A DNA stretch of 47,373 bases from Methylacidimicrobium fagopyrum (GTDB taxonomy: Bacteria; Verrucomicrobiota; Verrucomicrobiia; Limisphaerales; UBA11358). How positions within the stretch are numbered: position 1 is the stretch's first letter; the number at the start of each line of letters is the position of its first letter. The notes under the pieces were generated by a model, which worked only from the letters and a program-made list of their open reading frames with translations, did not search any database and was not told the DNA's origin. The DNA is taken from positions 1-47,373 of the forward strand of contig JAMFSJ010000079.1 of the NCBI GenBank assembly GCA_026225255.1, written 5' to 3'. Of this stretch, positions 15,693-23,976 are shown piece by piece. Position numbers and translations under genes: made by a program.

Positions 15693-16475
15693 GTGAAAAT
15701 TCTTTTTATTGGCGACATCGTGGGTAGTCCTGGGCGGCGCGCGGTCAAGGAGCTTTTGCCCAAGCTGCGGCAGGCGCACGGTCTCGACGTTATCATCGCG
15801 AATGGCGAAAATTCCGCCGGCGGCAACGGGATCACGCCGGATATCGCCGAGGAACTTTTTGATTATGGCGTGGATGCCATCACGACCGGCGATCATTTGT
15901 GGGACCAAAAGGAAGTCATGGAGCTGTTGCAAAACGAAAAACGCTTTCTGCGTCCGCTGAATTATCCATCGGGCACGCCGGGTCAGGGCAAAACCATTTT
16001 GAAGATCCGCGATTTACCACCCATCGCCGTGATGAATGTGCAAGGCCGCACGTTCATGCAGCCGCCGCTGGACAATCCGTTCACACTCGGACTCGACGAA
16101 GCCAAATGGTTGCGCCAACACACGCCGATCATCTTCGTGGATTTTCACGCCGAGGCGACCTCGGAAAAAATCGCCTTTGCGCGGATGCTCGATGGACAGG
16201 TCAGCGCGGTCATCGGCACGCACACGCATGTGCAGACGGCGGACGAACAAATTTTCCCCGGCGGCACGGCGTATCTCACCGACGCCGGTTTCACGGGTCC
16301 GCACGAAAGTGTTTTAGGCCGCGAAATCATACCGGTCGTCACGCGTTTTCGCACCGCTATGCCGCAGCGATTTGAAGTCGCCCGCAATGACATCAAGCTA
16401 AACGGCGCGGTGATTGAAATTGATAATGCCACCGGCAAGGCGACTAAAATCCAGCGCGTTTCGGAATCTATTTGA
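15693..16475 (+). CDS. ymdB: YmdB-family metallophosphoesterase
   Basis: A 260-residue member of the YmdB/TIGR00282 family, dimetal phosphodiesterases active on 2',3'-cyclic nucleotides and linked in Bacillus to RNA turnover and biofilm choice. Metal-site motifs are visible: FIGDIVGSPGR at the N-terminus, NGENSAGGNGI, TGDHLWD, DFHAEATSEK and GTHTHVQTAD. Translation starts at GTG 15693. It does not appear to be in an operon; a palindromic repeat and filler sequence with a TTCGTGTCTTTCG word lie upstream. Confidence 0.93.
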   Translation: MKILFIGDIVGSPGRRAVKELLPKLRQAHGLDVIIANGENSAGGNGITPDIAEELFDYGVDAITTGDHLWDQKEVMELLQNEKRFLRPLNYPSGTPGQGKTILKIRDLPPIAVMNVQGRTFMQPPLDNPFTLGLDEAKWLRQHTPIIFVDFHAEATSEKIAFARMLDGQVSAVIGTHTHVQTADEQIFPGGTAYLTDAGFTGPHESVLGREIIPVVTRFRTAMPQRFEVARNDIKLNGAVIEIDNATGKATKIQRVSESI

Positions 16476-16530
16476 GGCGAAGCCAGCACCGAATAGTTGC
16501 CACTTAAAATTCAGATGCTAGAGTGTTCCC

Positions 16531-16788
16531 ATGACAATTGAACTGCCAGACGTGAAGATCGGCTCGCAGCCGCTGACGAGCGAGCTGGCGCGGATTGAAC
16601 TGGCGTGTGCGTTGTATGGTGCGTGGAAAATTTCGATGAAGCAGGCGGTGGATATGGCGGGAATACCGCGAATTCTTTTTTTTAAAGAACTTGGAATCCG
16701 GAAAATTCCACGCCAATACGGAGTTGCCGACGTGCAACATGATATTCAGATGGCGGAACAACTTGCCGCAAAAAGATTCGCCGCATGA
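16531..16788 (+). CDS. UPF0175-family antitoxin
   Basis: An 85-residue protein with the UPF0175 pattern (ELARIELACALYGAWKISMKQAVDMAGIP, then FFKELG and a C-terminal AEQLA). The family provides helix-turn-helix antitoxins for PIN-like DUF3368 toxins. The next gene is exactly such a toxin and overlaps by ATGA, which supports the role. It probably also represses its own operon, an inference from the family. Confidence 0.85.
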   Translation: MTIELPDVKIGSQPLTSELARIELACALYGAWKISMKQAVDMAGIPRILFFKELGIRKIPRQYGVADVQHDIQMAEQLAAKRFAA

Positions 16789-17249
16789 TTGTCATCAGTG
16801 ACACCTCACCTATCACCACCTTGATCCAGATTGGCAAAGTGGATTTGCTTCATAAGTTACATGGTGAAATTTTGGTTCCGGAAGCCGTCCGGGATGAGCT
16901 TTTCCTATTGCATCCAATTTTGCCGGAATTTTTCCGGTGCGTTCCGGTCAACGATCACAAGGCGGTGGTTCGACTGATGTCTGAATTGGATCCCGGCGAG
17001 TCCGAAGCCATTGTGCTCGCCCAAGAACAACTGGCCGATGTTTTGTTAATCGACGAAATCGAAGGCCGGAAGATTGCGGCCCGGGAAGGACTTCGCTTCG
17101 TTGGTTTGCTTGGTGTTCTTGGTCAGGCCAAACTAAATGGCTTGATTCCTTCCGTTGGCGAAGTGCTGGCTGAAATTGAAAATGAAACAACCTTTTTTGT
17201 CTCACGGGAAATGAAAAATTTGACTCTGAAATTAGCCGGCGAATTATGA
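16785..17249 (+). CDS. DUF3368 PIN-like toxin
   Basis: A 154-residue PIN-superfamily ribonuclease-like protein. It begins ISDTSPITTLIQIGK with the first acidic residue, has VPEAVRDEL, then LDPGESEAIVLA and DVLLIDEIEGRKIA with the further acidic residues, and FVGLLGVLGQAK, all typical of DUF3368. It overlaps the UPF0175 antitoxin at its start and the M16 protease at its stop, both by ATGA. The first overlap is the normal toxin-antitoxin arrangement; the second is unusual. All catalytic acids seem present, so the toxin is probably active. Confidence 0.87.
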   Translation: MIVISDTSPITTLIQIGKVDLLHKLHGEILVPEAVRDELFLLHPILPEFFRCVPVNDHKAVVRLMSELDPGESEAIVLAQEQLADVLLIDEIEGRKIAAREGLRFVGLLGVLGQAKLNGLIPSVGEVLAEIENETTFFVSREMKNLTLKLAGEL

Positions 17250-19795
17250 ACCATTCTAAAAATCCTGATTTAATCCCTTCCGTCCCGCCCGGTGTCAAAC
17301 TCACCACGCTCGACAACGGCCTCATCATCATCGTGCGCGAAGATCACAGTGCGCCGGTCGTTTCCGTGCAGGCATGGTGCGCCGCGGGTAGCATTCACGA
17401 AGCGCATTGGCTCGGTGCCGGGTTGTCGCACGTGCTCGAACATATGTTGTTCAAAGGCACGACCACGCGTCCCGGCAGCCGCATTGATCAGGAAGTGCAG
17501 GAAGCGGGCGGTTACATGAACGCCTACACGAGCTTCGATCGCACGGTGTATCACATTGACGTGCCGAACACCGGCGCGACCGTAGCGATCGATATTTTGT
17601 GCGACATCATGCAGCACGCCACGTTGCCGCCGGATGAACTTGCGAAGGAACTCGATGTCATCCGCCGCGAAATGGACATGGGACAGGACGATCCCGGTCG
17701 CCGCTCCGGTCGCCGTCTGTTTGAAACGGCTTATACGAAAAGTCCGTATCGTTTTACCATCATTGGCTATCCCGATATTTTCAATGAACTGAAGCCGGAA
17801 AATATCCGCGCTTATTACACGGAAAAATACGCGCCGAACAATTGCTTCTTCGTCGTCGCTGGCGATGTGAAGCATAACGACGTCATTGCGCAGATCAAAA
17901 CCGCTTACGCCAAAACCAAATCGCGCGCCCTGCCGCCGCTGGTTTTGCCGCTCGAACCGAAACAAACTGCGTCGCGCGAAATCATTGAGGAAGCGAACAT
18001 CGAACTCGGTCATTTGCATTTCGCGTGGCATATCCCGGAAGTGCGTCACGCCGACGTGCCGGTTCTCGACGTGCTCGCCGCGTTGCTCGGGAGCGGCCGC
18101 AGCTCGCGCCTGTTCCAACAAGTGCGCGAACGTCAAGGCGTCGTGCATCACGTGGATGCGTGGACTTACAGCCCCGGTTTACCCGGATTATTCGGCTCCA
18201 GCGCAGTTGTAGACGGTGATCAATTTGAAGCCGCGTGCGCCGCTATTCTCGCGGAAATTGAAAAAGTAAAAACGAATTCTGTCTCCGCCGAAGAATTGTC
18301 GAAGGCCGTGAAACAATTTATTTCCGGCACCTTGTCCGCGCGCAAAACGATGGAAGGCCAGGCGCAAAATCTCGGCGGCAATTGGCTCGCCGCGAACGAC
18401 CTGAATTTTTCCGAACGTTATCTCGCCGCCGTTAAACAAATCACGCAAGCCGATGTTCAACGCGTCGCGCGTCATTATTTAACGCCGGAAAACCGCACGC
18501 TTTACGCGCTGTTACCGAGCGGTTGCACGCCGAAAACCAAAACGGAAACGGAAACCAACACTGATCATCCGATCCAAAAGATTGAATTACCGAACGGTTT
18601 GAGATTATTGGTCAAAGAAGATTCGCGTCTGCCCTTCGTGGAATTTCGCAGCGTGTTCCAAGGTGGCGTCCTTGCGGAAAATATTGAGAACAATGGCACG
18701 ACGGTATTGCTCGCCAAAATGTTGCTCAAGGGCACGACGACACGCGACGCGGAAAAGATCGCAACCGAAATCGAATCCGTAGGCGGCCACATTGACAGCT
18801 ACGGCGGTAATAATAGTTTCGGCGTGAACACCGAAGTCTTGAGCAGCGATTTCGCGACCGGCCTCGGATTATTGGCCGATGTTTTGTTAAATCCAATTTT
18901 TCCCGCCGACGAATTGGAACGCGAAAAAGAAGTTCAAATCGCGGGCATCCGCTCGCGCAAAGATGAATTGCTCAAGAGCGCAAGTCTGGCGATGCGCCGC
19001 GCGATGTTCGGCGAAACTGGCTACGGACTCGACTCGCTCGGCAGCGAAGAATCCGTGGCGCAAACTTCCGTGGCGGGCATCAAAGCGTTCCACCAAAAAC
19101 TCGTCGCCCCGAACAACTGCGTGCTCGCAATCTTTGGCGATGTAAAAATCGCAGACGTGAAAGCCGCCGTTGAAAAAGCTTTTGGAAATTGGAAAAAGAA
19201 TTCCGGGGTAACAACTTTCAACCTTCAACCTTCAACCTTCAACGCTCCGAAGCGCACGGAAGAAACGCGCGATAAAAAGCAAGCCGTGCTCGTCATCGGT
19301 TTTCCCGGCACCACGATCGCCAGCGAAGACAAATACGCGCTCGATCTCATTCAAGAATGTTGCAGCGATCTCGGCTCGCGCCTGTTCCTGCGCGTTCGCG
19401 AACAGCTGGGGCTGGCGTATTATGTCGGCGCACAAAACTTCGTCGGCCTCGCGCCGGGATATTTTGCATTCTACACCGGCACCGAACCCGCGAAGGCCGC
19501 GCAAGTGGAAAAGGAATTGCTCGCCGAAGCCGAGTTGCTCCGCACCGAAGGTTTGACCGCCGAAGAACTGAAACGTGCGAAAGCCAAAATGGTCGGCCAG
19601 AAAAAAATCGCCCGTCAGGATCTCGGCCACCTGGCGACCACGACTGCACTCGATGAACTTTACAATCTCGGCTGGCAACGCACGGAATTAGACGACGCAA
19701 AATACGAAGCCGTCACGCTCGAGCAGACCAAAGCCATCGCGCAAAAATATCTAAAGGCCGATGCGTATGTGGTTTCGATCGTGAAACCGGAGTGA
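17246..19795 (+). CDS. double-length M16 (pitrilysin/insulinase-type) metalloprotease
   Basis: An 849-residue fusion of two M16 units. The first has the inverted zinc site HVLEH (His62, Glu65, His66) and a downstream Glu at about 142 (RREMDMGQDDP), so it should be catalytic. The second unit starts near residue 445 (KIELPNGLRLLVKED) and its equivalent site reads NNGTTVLLAKM, with no zinc ligands, as in the inactive half of other M16 pairs; the R/Y-type C-terminal signature LFLRVREQLGLAYYV is present. No signal peptide is visible. Around residue 655 a TTFNLQPSTFN stretch is encoded by a CAACCTTCAACCTTCAAC direct repeat. Its ATG overlaps the toxin stop by four bases. Confidence 0.92.
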   Translation: MNHSKNPDLIPSVPPGVKLTTLDNGLIIIVREDHSAPVVSVQAWCAAGSIHEAHWLGAGLSHVLEHMLFKGTTTRPGSRIDQEVQEAGGYMNAYTSFDRTVYHIDVPNTGATVAIDILCDIMQHATLPPDELAKELDVIRREMDMGQDDPGRRSGRRLFETAYTKSPYRFTIIGYPDIFNELKPENIRAYYTEKYAPNNCFFVVAGDVKHNDVIAQIKTAYAKTKSRALPPLVLPLEPKQTASREIIEEANIELGHLHFAWHIPEVRHADVPVLDVLAALLGSGRSSRLFQQVRERQGVVHHVDAWTYSPGLPGLFGSSAVVDGDQFEAACAAILAEIEKVKTNSVSAEELSKAVKQFISGTLSARKTMEGQAQNLGGNWLAANDLNFSERYLAAVKQITQADVQRVARHYLTPENRTLYALLPSGCTPKTKTETETNTDHPIQKIELPNGLRLLVKEDSRLPFVEFRSVFQGGVLAENIENNGTTVLLAKMLLKGTTTRDAEKIATEIESVGGHIDSYGGNNSFGVNTEVLSSDFATGLGLLADVLLNPIFPADELEREKEVQIAGIRSRKDELLKSASLAMRRAMFGETGYGLDSLGSEESVAQTSVAGIKAFHQKLVAPNNCVLAIFGDVKIADVKAAVEKAFGNWKKNSGVTTFNLQPSTFNAPKRTEETRDKKQAVLVIGFPGTTIASEDKYALDLIQECCSDLGSRLFLRVREQLGLAYYVGAQNFVGLAPGYFAFYTGTEPAKAAQVEKELLAEAELLRTEGLTAEELKRAKAKMVGQKKIARQDLGHLATTTALDELYNLGWQRTELDDAKYEAVTLEQTKAIAQKYLKADAYVVSIVKPE

Positions 19796-19926
19796 TTGTT
19801 CGACCGAATTTACAGAATAAATACAATTCAAAATCAGGTGACGGAACTAAACGTCACTCTGCGAACGCGTTGCCCCGTGCCGAAAATAGTTCTGTGAATT
19901 ATGTGAATTCTGCCTGAGAATGGAGT
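19796..19926. other. intergenic stretch with GTGAATT-type filler
   Basis: A 131-bp gap holding a GTGACG...CGTCAC imperfect palindrome near 19840-19858 and the repeated word GTGAATT (two copies near 19895-19912). No terminator with a T run is clear. Confidence 0.35.
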
Positions 19927-20742
19927 ATGCAAAAAATTATCGTTGTTGTTTTGATATTTTTGTCGTTTGCAAGCCCCGCGTTTTGCGTCGATGCGAGTTA
20001 CAAAGAGGTCCTCATTTCCTCCACCACCAATGCCATCCGCGTGCGACTGCCGTTGACGGATGTGACGGGCAAGGTTCGCGTAAAGGAATTATCGACCAAC
20101 GGTTTTGGCCAGCCGGTCGCGCCGTTGAAAGTTGCGCTCGATCAAAACTTTTATCTCGAATGGCAGATCGGCTATGACACGCCGAATACGAACAGTCCCT
20201 CCGTGGTTCCCGCCATCCAGTTTCAGCGCAATGGTGAAACAAAATACGGGCACGAATTTTCGAAAATTATTTTCGATGCCGTCCGTCTGGGTTTAATTTC
20301 CACGAACAAGCTGGCGAATGAACTTCGTTCGCTGAAAAAGATTGGCACGTTCGACTTGGAAAAAGATGAGGCGATGCAGCTCGAAAAAGATACGAACCGT
20401 GCGACGGACGGATTTCAACGCGAAATCCAACTCGTGCCACAATTCAGTCTGGTGACGCCTGATGGCTCGGTGCAAATCCAACTCAAACAAAAACAGCGCG
20501 CCGTCGGTTTTCAATCCATGATCTACGTCTGTCTGCCGCTCAACAAAGTATTGACGATGGACGGCTCGCCGCGCCCGGTCGGCAAAGCGAAATCCAAGGA
20601 AACCGTTTATTACGATTTCACAAAAGGGAACGCTGAACTGATATTGGATATCATTCACGCCTTCGGCATGGCCTCGCAACAGCACAACGCCGATATGCAG
20701 CAGATTTTGGGTAAGATTCTGGCAGAGACGGCAAAGCCGTAA
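19927..20742 (+). CDS. exported protein of unknown function
   Basis: A 271-residue protein with a clear signal peptide (MQKIIVVVLIFLSFASPAFC, cleavage near residue 20; the C might instead suggest other processing but there is no lipobox). The mature part alternates beta-rich N-terminal segments with a charged helical middle and ends in a short helix. I recognise no domain or active-site motif. It stands alone between the M16 gene and a nested palindrome. Confidence 0.7.
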   Translation: MQKIIVVVLIFLSFASPAFCVDASYKEVLISSTTNAIRVRLPLTDVTGKVRVKELSTNGFGQPVAPLKVALDQNFYLEWQIGYDTPNTNSPSVVPAIQFQRNGETKYGHEFSKIIFDAVRLGLISTNKLANELRSLKKIGTFDLEKDEAMQLEKDTNRATDGFQREIQLVPQFSLVTPDGSVQIQLKQKQRAVGFQSMIYVCLPLNKVLTMDGSPRPVGKAKSKETVYYDFTKGNAELILDIIHAFGMASQQHNADMQQILGKILAETAKP

Positions 20743-20751
20743 AGGGCCGGA

Positions 20752-20813
20752 GCGCCGATCTCCTGATCGGCTTGATAATCATCGTTCCACCGGGCCGATC
20801 AGGAGATCGGCGC
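20752..20813. repeat. nested palindrome, GATCTCCTGATC core
   Basis: Arms GCGCCGATCTCCTGATCGGC (20752-20771) and its exact reverse complement (20794-20813) flank a 22-bp spacer, and each arm is itself a hairpin around CTCCTG. It lies between convergent genes and may serve as a terminator. The 23747-23816 copy has the same core. Confidence 0.9.
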
Positions 20814-20823
20814 CCATGAATGA

Positions 20824-21972
20824 TCAGCTCTTCTTCCGCCGCCAACCGGCGATGAACATTCCATTCCCGCCCAAATCCTGCGGCCAAAGCGTGATGTTTG
20901 ACACGCCGCTAACTCTGCGCTCACCTAATTGAATGTCGGGGAAAATCATCGGCTCGAAATCCGGCTGACTGGCGTTGAATGCATCCACTACATCCGTCGA
21001 CTCCGCGCGTGTCAGCGTGCAAACCGAGAAGATTAATTTTCCACCCGGCTTGATGCTCGGGGCAACGTGCGTCAGCAAATTCTTTTGAATCGCTGAAAGT
21101 TCGCTCACGTCATTCGCCGAAGTGGTCCAGCGCGCCTGCGGATTGCGTTGCCACGTCCCAATGCCGCTGCACGGTGCATCAACCAGCACGCCATCGAACT
21201 TGGTTTTCATCGGCAATTTTTTACCGCCATCCCAATGCACTGAACGATAATTAAAAACTTTCGCGCGACCCGTGCGACGCTTGAGTTTCAGTAAACGCCA
21301 TTCTGCGCGATCGCTCGCCCACAGCAGCCCTTTATTCTGCATCAAGTCGGATAAGTGCAACGTCTTGCCGCCCTCGCCTGCGCACGTGTCCCACCACGTT
21401 TCGCCCGGCTTCGGATCGCACAGCAGGCTGACGACTTGTGACGCGATGTCTTGAATCTCAAATTCGCCCGCGTGAAATTCCGGCGTCTTGAACAGATCCA
21501 CTTCGCCTGCGTAATGAACGGCATCGGGAAAAGTTTGATTCACTAGTGCGCCCGAAAAATTGCGCGCAAAATTTCCCGCCGTGCCACGTTTGAGACGCAA
21601 CCAGAGCTTCGGTTCGCGTTGCAAGGAGCACAACCAATCGTCGGTGACTTCCATCTGTTCAGCGGTCCACGCAGGCACGGCTTTTTCGCGCAGCTCCGCG
21701 AAGGGCACGAACGATTCATCCGCCCGAAAACGTTCGTCCAGGCGCAATGCGAGCCGCATCTTGGCCTCCACGCCGCGTTCGTCGCGCAACCAGACGTGCC
21801 AGCGATAATAAATAAAAACCGTCTTGGCGATCTCGGTGGCGTCGAACGGCGCGAGATCTTTGACTTGCTTGAGCACTTCGCGCAAGGCCGCGTCTGCGGG
21901 CTTGTCTTTGCCGGTGCTGCGGATCACTTCGGCCGCAATTTGGTGAACTTTATGAATCACAGGCCGCAGCAT
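20824..21972 (-). CDS. RsmB-like rRNA cytosine-5 methyltransferase (NOL1/NOP2/Sun family)
   Basis: A 382-residue SAM-dependent RNA m5C methyltransferase. An N-terminal helical part resembles the NusB-like domain of RsmB. The catalytic half has the SAM motif WWDTCAGEGGKTLHL, motif IV DAPCSGIGTWQRNP with one cysteine, and motif VI SVCTLTRAE with the second, the two cysteines needed for catalysis and release. By family it would modify 16S rRNA (C967 in E. coli) but another rRNA site is possible. Start at 21972. The gene is not closely linked to its neighbours, being flanked by nested palindromes on both sides. Confidence 0.88.
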   Translation of the reverse strand: MLRPVIHKVHQIAAEVIRSTGKDKPADAALREVLKQVKDLAPFDATEIAKTVFIYYRWHVWLRDERGVEAKMRLALRLDERFRADESFVPFAELREKAVPAWTAEQMEVTDDWLCSLQREPKLWLRLKRGTAGNFARNFSGALVNQTFPDAVHYAGEVDLFKTPEFHAGEFEIQDIASQVVSLLCDPKPGETWWDTCAGEGGKTLHLSDLMQNKGLLWASDRAEWRLLKLKRRTGRAKVFNYRSVHWDGGKKLPMKTKFDGVLVDAPCSGIGTWQRNPQARWTTSANDVSELSAIQKNLLTHVAPSIKPGGKLIFSVCTLTRAESTDVVDAFNASQPDFEPMIFPDIQLGERRVSGVSNITLWPQDLGGNGMFIAGWRRKKS

Positions 21973-22008
21973 ACGCGATTAGGCAGGGCTAACACAACGG
22001 AGACGTAA

Positions 22009-22080
22009 TGGAGCGCCGAGCATTGCTTGGCTTGGCGGTCGCAACGTTAGCTACTGGCCGAGCAATGCTCGGCGCTCCCA
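22009..22080. repeat. nested palindrome, GAGCATTGCT core
   Basis: Arms at 22009-22031 and 22057-22080 begin/end with GGAGCGCC / GGCGCTCC and carry the core CGAGCATTGCTTGG / GGCCGAGCAATGCTCG. The outer motif is the same as in the GATCTCCTGATC family but the core differs. It lies between two minus-strand genes. Confidence 0.88.
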
Positions 22081-22085
22081 CCGGT

Positions 22086-22934
22086 TTACTTTTTCGGATG
22101 AATTTCCCTGGAAAGCTGCTCGAGTTTTTTGCGTTCCGAATTTGAAAGACTTTTCATTCCACCCTTTGCGACCTTATCAAGTAACCGGTCGATTTCTTTA
22201 ATCTTCTGATTTCGTGCATTCGTCTCGTCGTAGCCCTGATAGCGCACGTTCCCTTTGTGCCGTTCCCCAAATTCAAATCCAGATGCCAATAAATGAAGGG
22301 GATCGCGAATCAATAAAACCAGAAAAACGACCGACAAAACCAGCACGCTGGTGAACATCCATGGCGCGGCAAAAATCAATTCAGGATATAACGCTGTAGC
22401 CACCAGCAATCCAATGATCGCACCGCCCAGATGCGCATCGTGACCGATGTTGTCCTTCTGGCGACGATGGCTGATATACGAAAACACCAAAAACCCGATG
22501 GCATAGAGATACGCTGGAATCCCAATCGGCAGTGGAAACATCATGATCGAACTGCCGGGCAACAGAAAGATTGATGCAAATATAACCCCGCAAACTCCGC
22601 CCGAAGCACCCCGCGCCTTATATTCATGATGCCGGTGAATCAACAACGACAAGAGCGAACCACCCAAAATGGACGACAAATAAATCAGCAGCAAAGTCTT
22701 CGCCCCATAGATCAATTCGATGTTCTGCCCGAAATTATAAAAGCTGTAAGCGTTGAAGAGGAAATGCATCCAGTCCGCATGGATCAATCCGGACGTGAAC
22801 AGCCGGTCATATTGATGATCCCGGAGAATTTCCGTCGGCTTGAACATCAGCCGCTCTTTGAGGTCTGGCCGCTTGAAAGCTAGAAAAGTCACCACAGCGG
22901 TGATGATCAATACACTGGCGGTTACGGGTAACAT
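22086..22934 (-). CDS. rhomboid-family intramembrane serine protease with a C-terminal helical module
   Basis: A 282-residue rhomboid protease that would cleave membrane proteins within the bilayer. About six to seven hydrophobic helices contain HADWMHFLFNAYSFYNFG (the WR-loop/L1 region and TM2 His/Asn), the catalytic serine in RGASGGVCG and the partner histidine in HDAHLGG. After the membrane domain comes a charged tail, IKEIDRLLDKVAKGGMKSLS then ERKKLEQLSREI, which is closely matched by the tail of the second rhomboid at 43216-44097. Start ATG 22934. It is followed upstream by a methyltransferase gene on the same strand, 25 bp away. Confidence 0.9.
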   Translation of the reverse strand: MLPVTASVLIITAVVTFLAFKRPDLKERLMFKPTEILRDHQYDRLFTSGLIHADWMHFLFNAYSFYNFGQNIELIYGAKTLLLIYLSSILGGSLLSLLIHRHHEYKARGASGGVCGVIFASIFLLPGSSIMMFPLPIGIPAYLYAIGFLVFSYISHRRQKDNIGHDAHLGGAIIGLLVATALYPELIFAAPWMFTSVLVLSVVFLVLLIRDPLHLLASGFEFGERHKGNVRYQGYDETNARNQKIKEIDRLLDKVAKGGMKSLSNSERKKLEQLSREIHPKK

Positions 22935-22959
22935 GTCGATCGCAACGTTCGCTGGTTAA

Positions 22960-23697
22960 TTATGCCTTCGCCTTGATCCCACCAAACGCTGCGAAACAAC
23001 TATTCTTGTGCAGGATTTCCACGCTTTGAAAACCCACCGCGCGTAGCAGATCAATTTGAAACAACAACGGACGCGGCGAATCTTCCTGCGCGATGTAGGC
23101 AAACACGCCGTCGCGATACGTCTCGTCCTTGAAGGTTTTCAGATAATCACCGTAGCGTTCCCACATCAGCGCTTGCACCTGCGGATCCGAATGTTCGATT
23201 AGATCGGAAATCCAAAAGGAACCACCCGGCTTGAGCGCGCGAAAAATCTTGGTGAAGACCGCGCGCCATTCCGCTTCATCGCGCAGATGATGCAGGACTG
23301 CCGCCGCTAAAATAATATCAAACGAAGCGTCGCCGAGATTCAGTTCGCGGATGTCGCCCTGCCACGCGGTCACCTGCCCGGCCGTCGCCTGACTCACGCG
23401 CGCCACGGCGCGATCCAGCATCGGCCGACTGAGATCCATCAGCGTCGCATCCATTTTCGGCTGACCGGGGGACGCCGGAAATTTCGACAGCAACTTGAGC
23501 GTGTAATTGCCCGCACCACAGCCGATGTCCAAAACCGACGTCGCATGCGGATTCAAACCCGCCGCGGTGCTGGTGATGAGTTCCAACGCCAACGGCGCAT
23601 CAATCGTAGCGGACTGGCCGGTCGCCAGATTCGAGAACCGTTCGACATCCTGGTCAAAGCGTTCCCGAATTTGTGCAACCGTGGATTTAGGATTCAT
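22960..23697 (-). CDS. class I SAM-dependent methyltransferase
   Basis: A 245-residue methyltransferase with the SAM motif VLDIGCGAGNYTLKLL, motif II in DATLMDLSRPML, GDIRELNL, and the post-motif FDIILAAAVLHHL then ALKPGGSFWISDLIEH. The substrate is unknown; the type is common in small-molecule, quinone or tRNA methylation. I start at ATG 23697 (MNPKST); a GTG two codons earlier is possible. It lies just upstream of the rhomboid gene on the same strand, so the pair may be co-transcribed. Confidence 0.85.
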   Translation of the reverse strand: MNPKSTVAQIRERFDQDVERFSNLATGQSATIDAPLALELITSTAAGLNPHATSVLDIGCGAGNYTLKLLSKFPASPGQPKMDATLMDLSRPMLDRAVARVSQATAGQVTAWQGDIRELNLGDASFDIILAAAVLHHLRDEAEWRAVFTKIFRALKPGGSFWISDLIEHSDPQVQALMWERYGDYLKTFKDETYRDGVFAYIAQEDSPRPLLFQIDLLRAVGFQSVEILHKNSCFAAFGGIKAKA

Positions 23698-23746
23698 AGA
23701 CACGAAGGGAATTTACGTCCGAGCGGCCAAAGGTCGCAACCCTTAT

Positions 23747-23816
23747 TGGAGCGCCGATCTCCTGATCGGCTCGTTGATGATATTACCGCCGAGCCGATCA
23801 GGAGACCGGCGCTCCA
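23747..23816. repeat. nested palindrome, GATCTCCTGATC core
   Basis: Arms at 23747-23771 and 23792-23816 run TGGAGCGCCGATCTCC...GGAGACCGGCGCTCCA, with one mismatch pair. Same core as the 20.75 kb copy, though with a different spacer. Confidence 0.9.
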
Positions 23817-23890
23817 CCGGTTTCCGATTCCTCATCCAGAACATTTCCTCAATCGAAGCAGCTAGGAATTATTCTTGCGTGATCAGTGGT

Positions 23891-23930
23891 TAAAATAAAA
23901 AGACCGGACTCTTTGCAGAGACCGGTCTTT
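23891..23930 (-). terminator. terminator downstream of acnA
   Basis: On the minus strand AAAGACCGG pairs with CCGGTCTTT (23899-23930, 14-nt loop) and is followed by TTATTTTAA. It lies 46 bp after the aconitase stop. Confidence 0.85.
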
Positions 23931-23948
23931 GATTGAGACGTCCAACGT

Positions 23949-23971
23949 GCCGATCAGGAAATCAGCGCTCC
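23949..23971. repeat. single arm of the GATCTCCTGATC palindrome family
   Basis: GCCGATCAGGAAATCAGCGCTCC is one diverged arm of the nested palindrome, lying between the acnA stop and its terminator. The partner arm is lost. Confidence 0.7.
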
Positions 23972-23976
23972 GGGGC

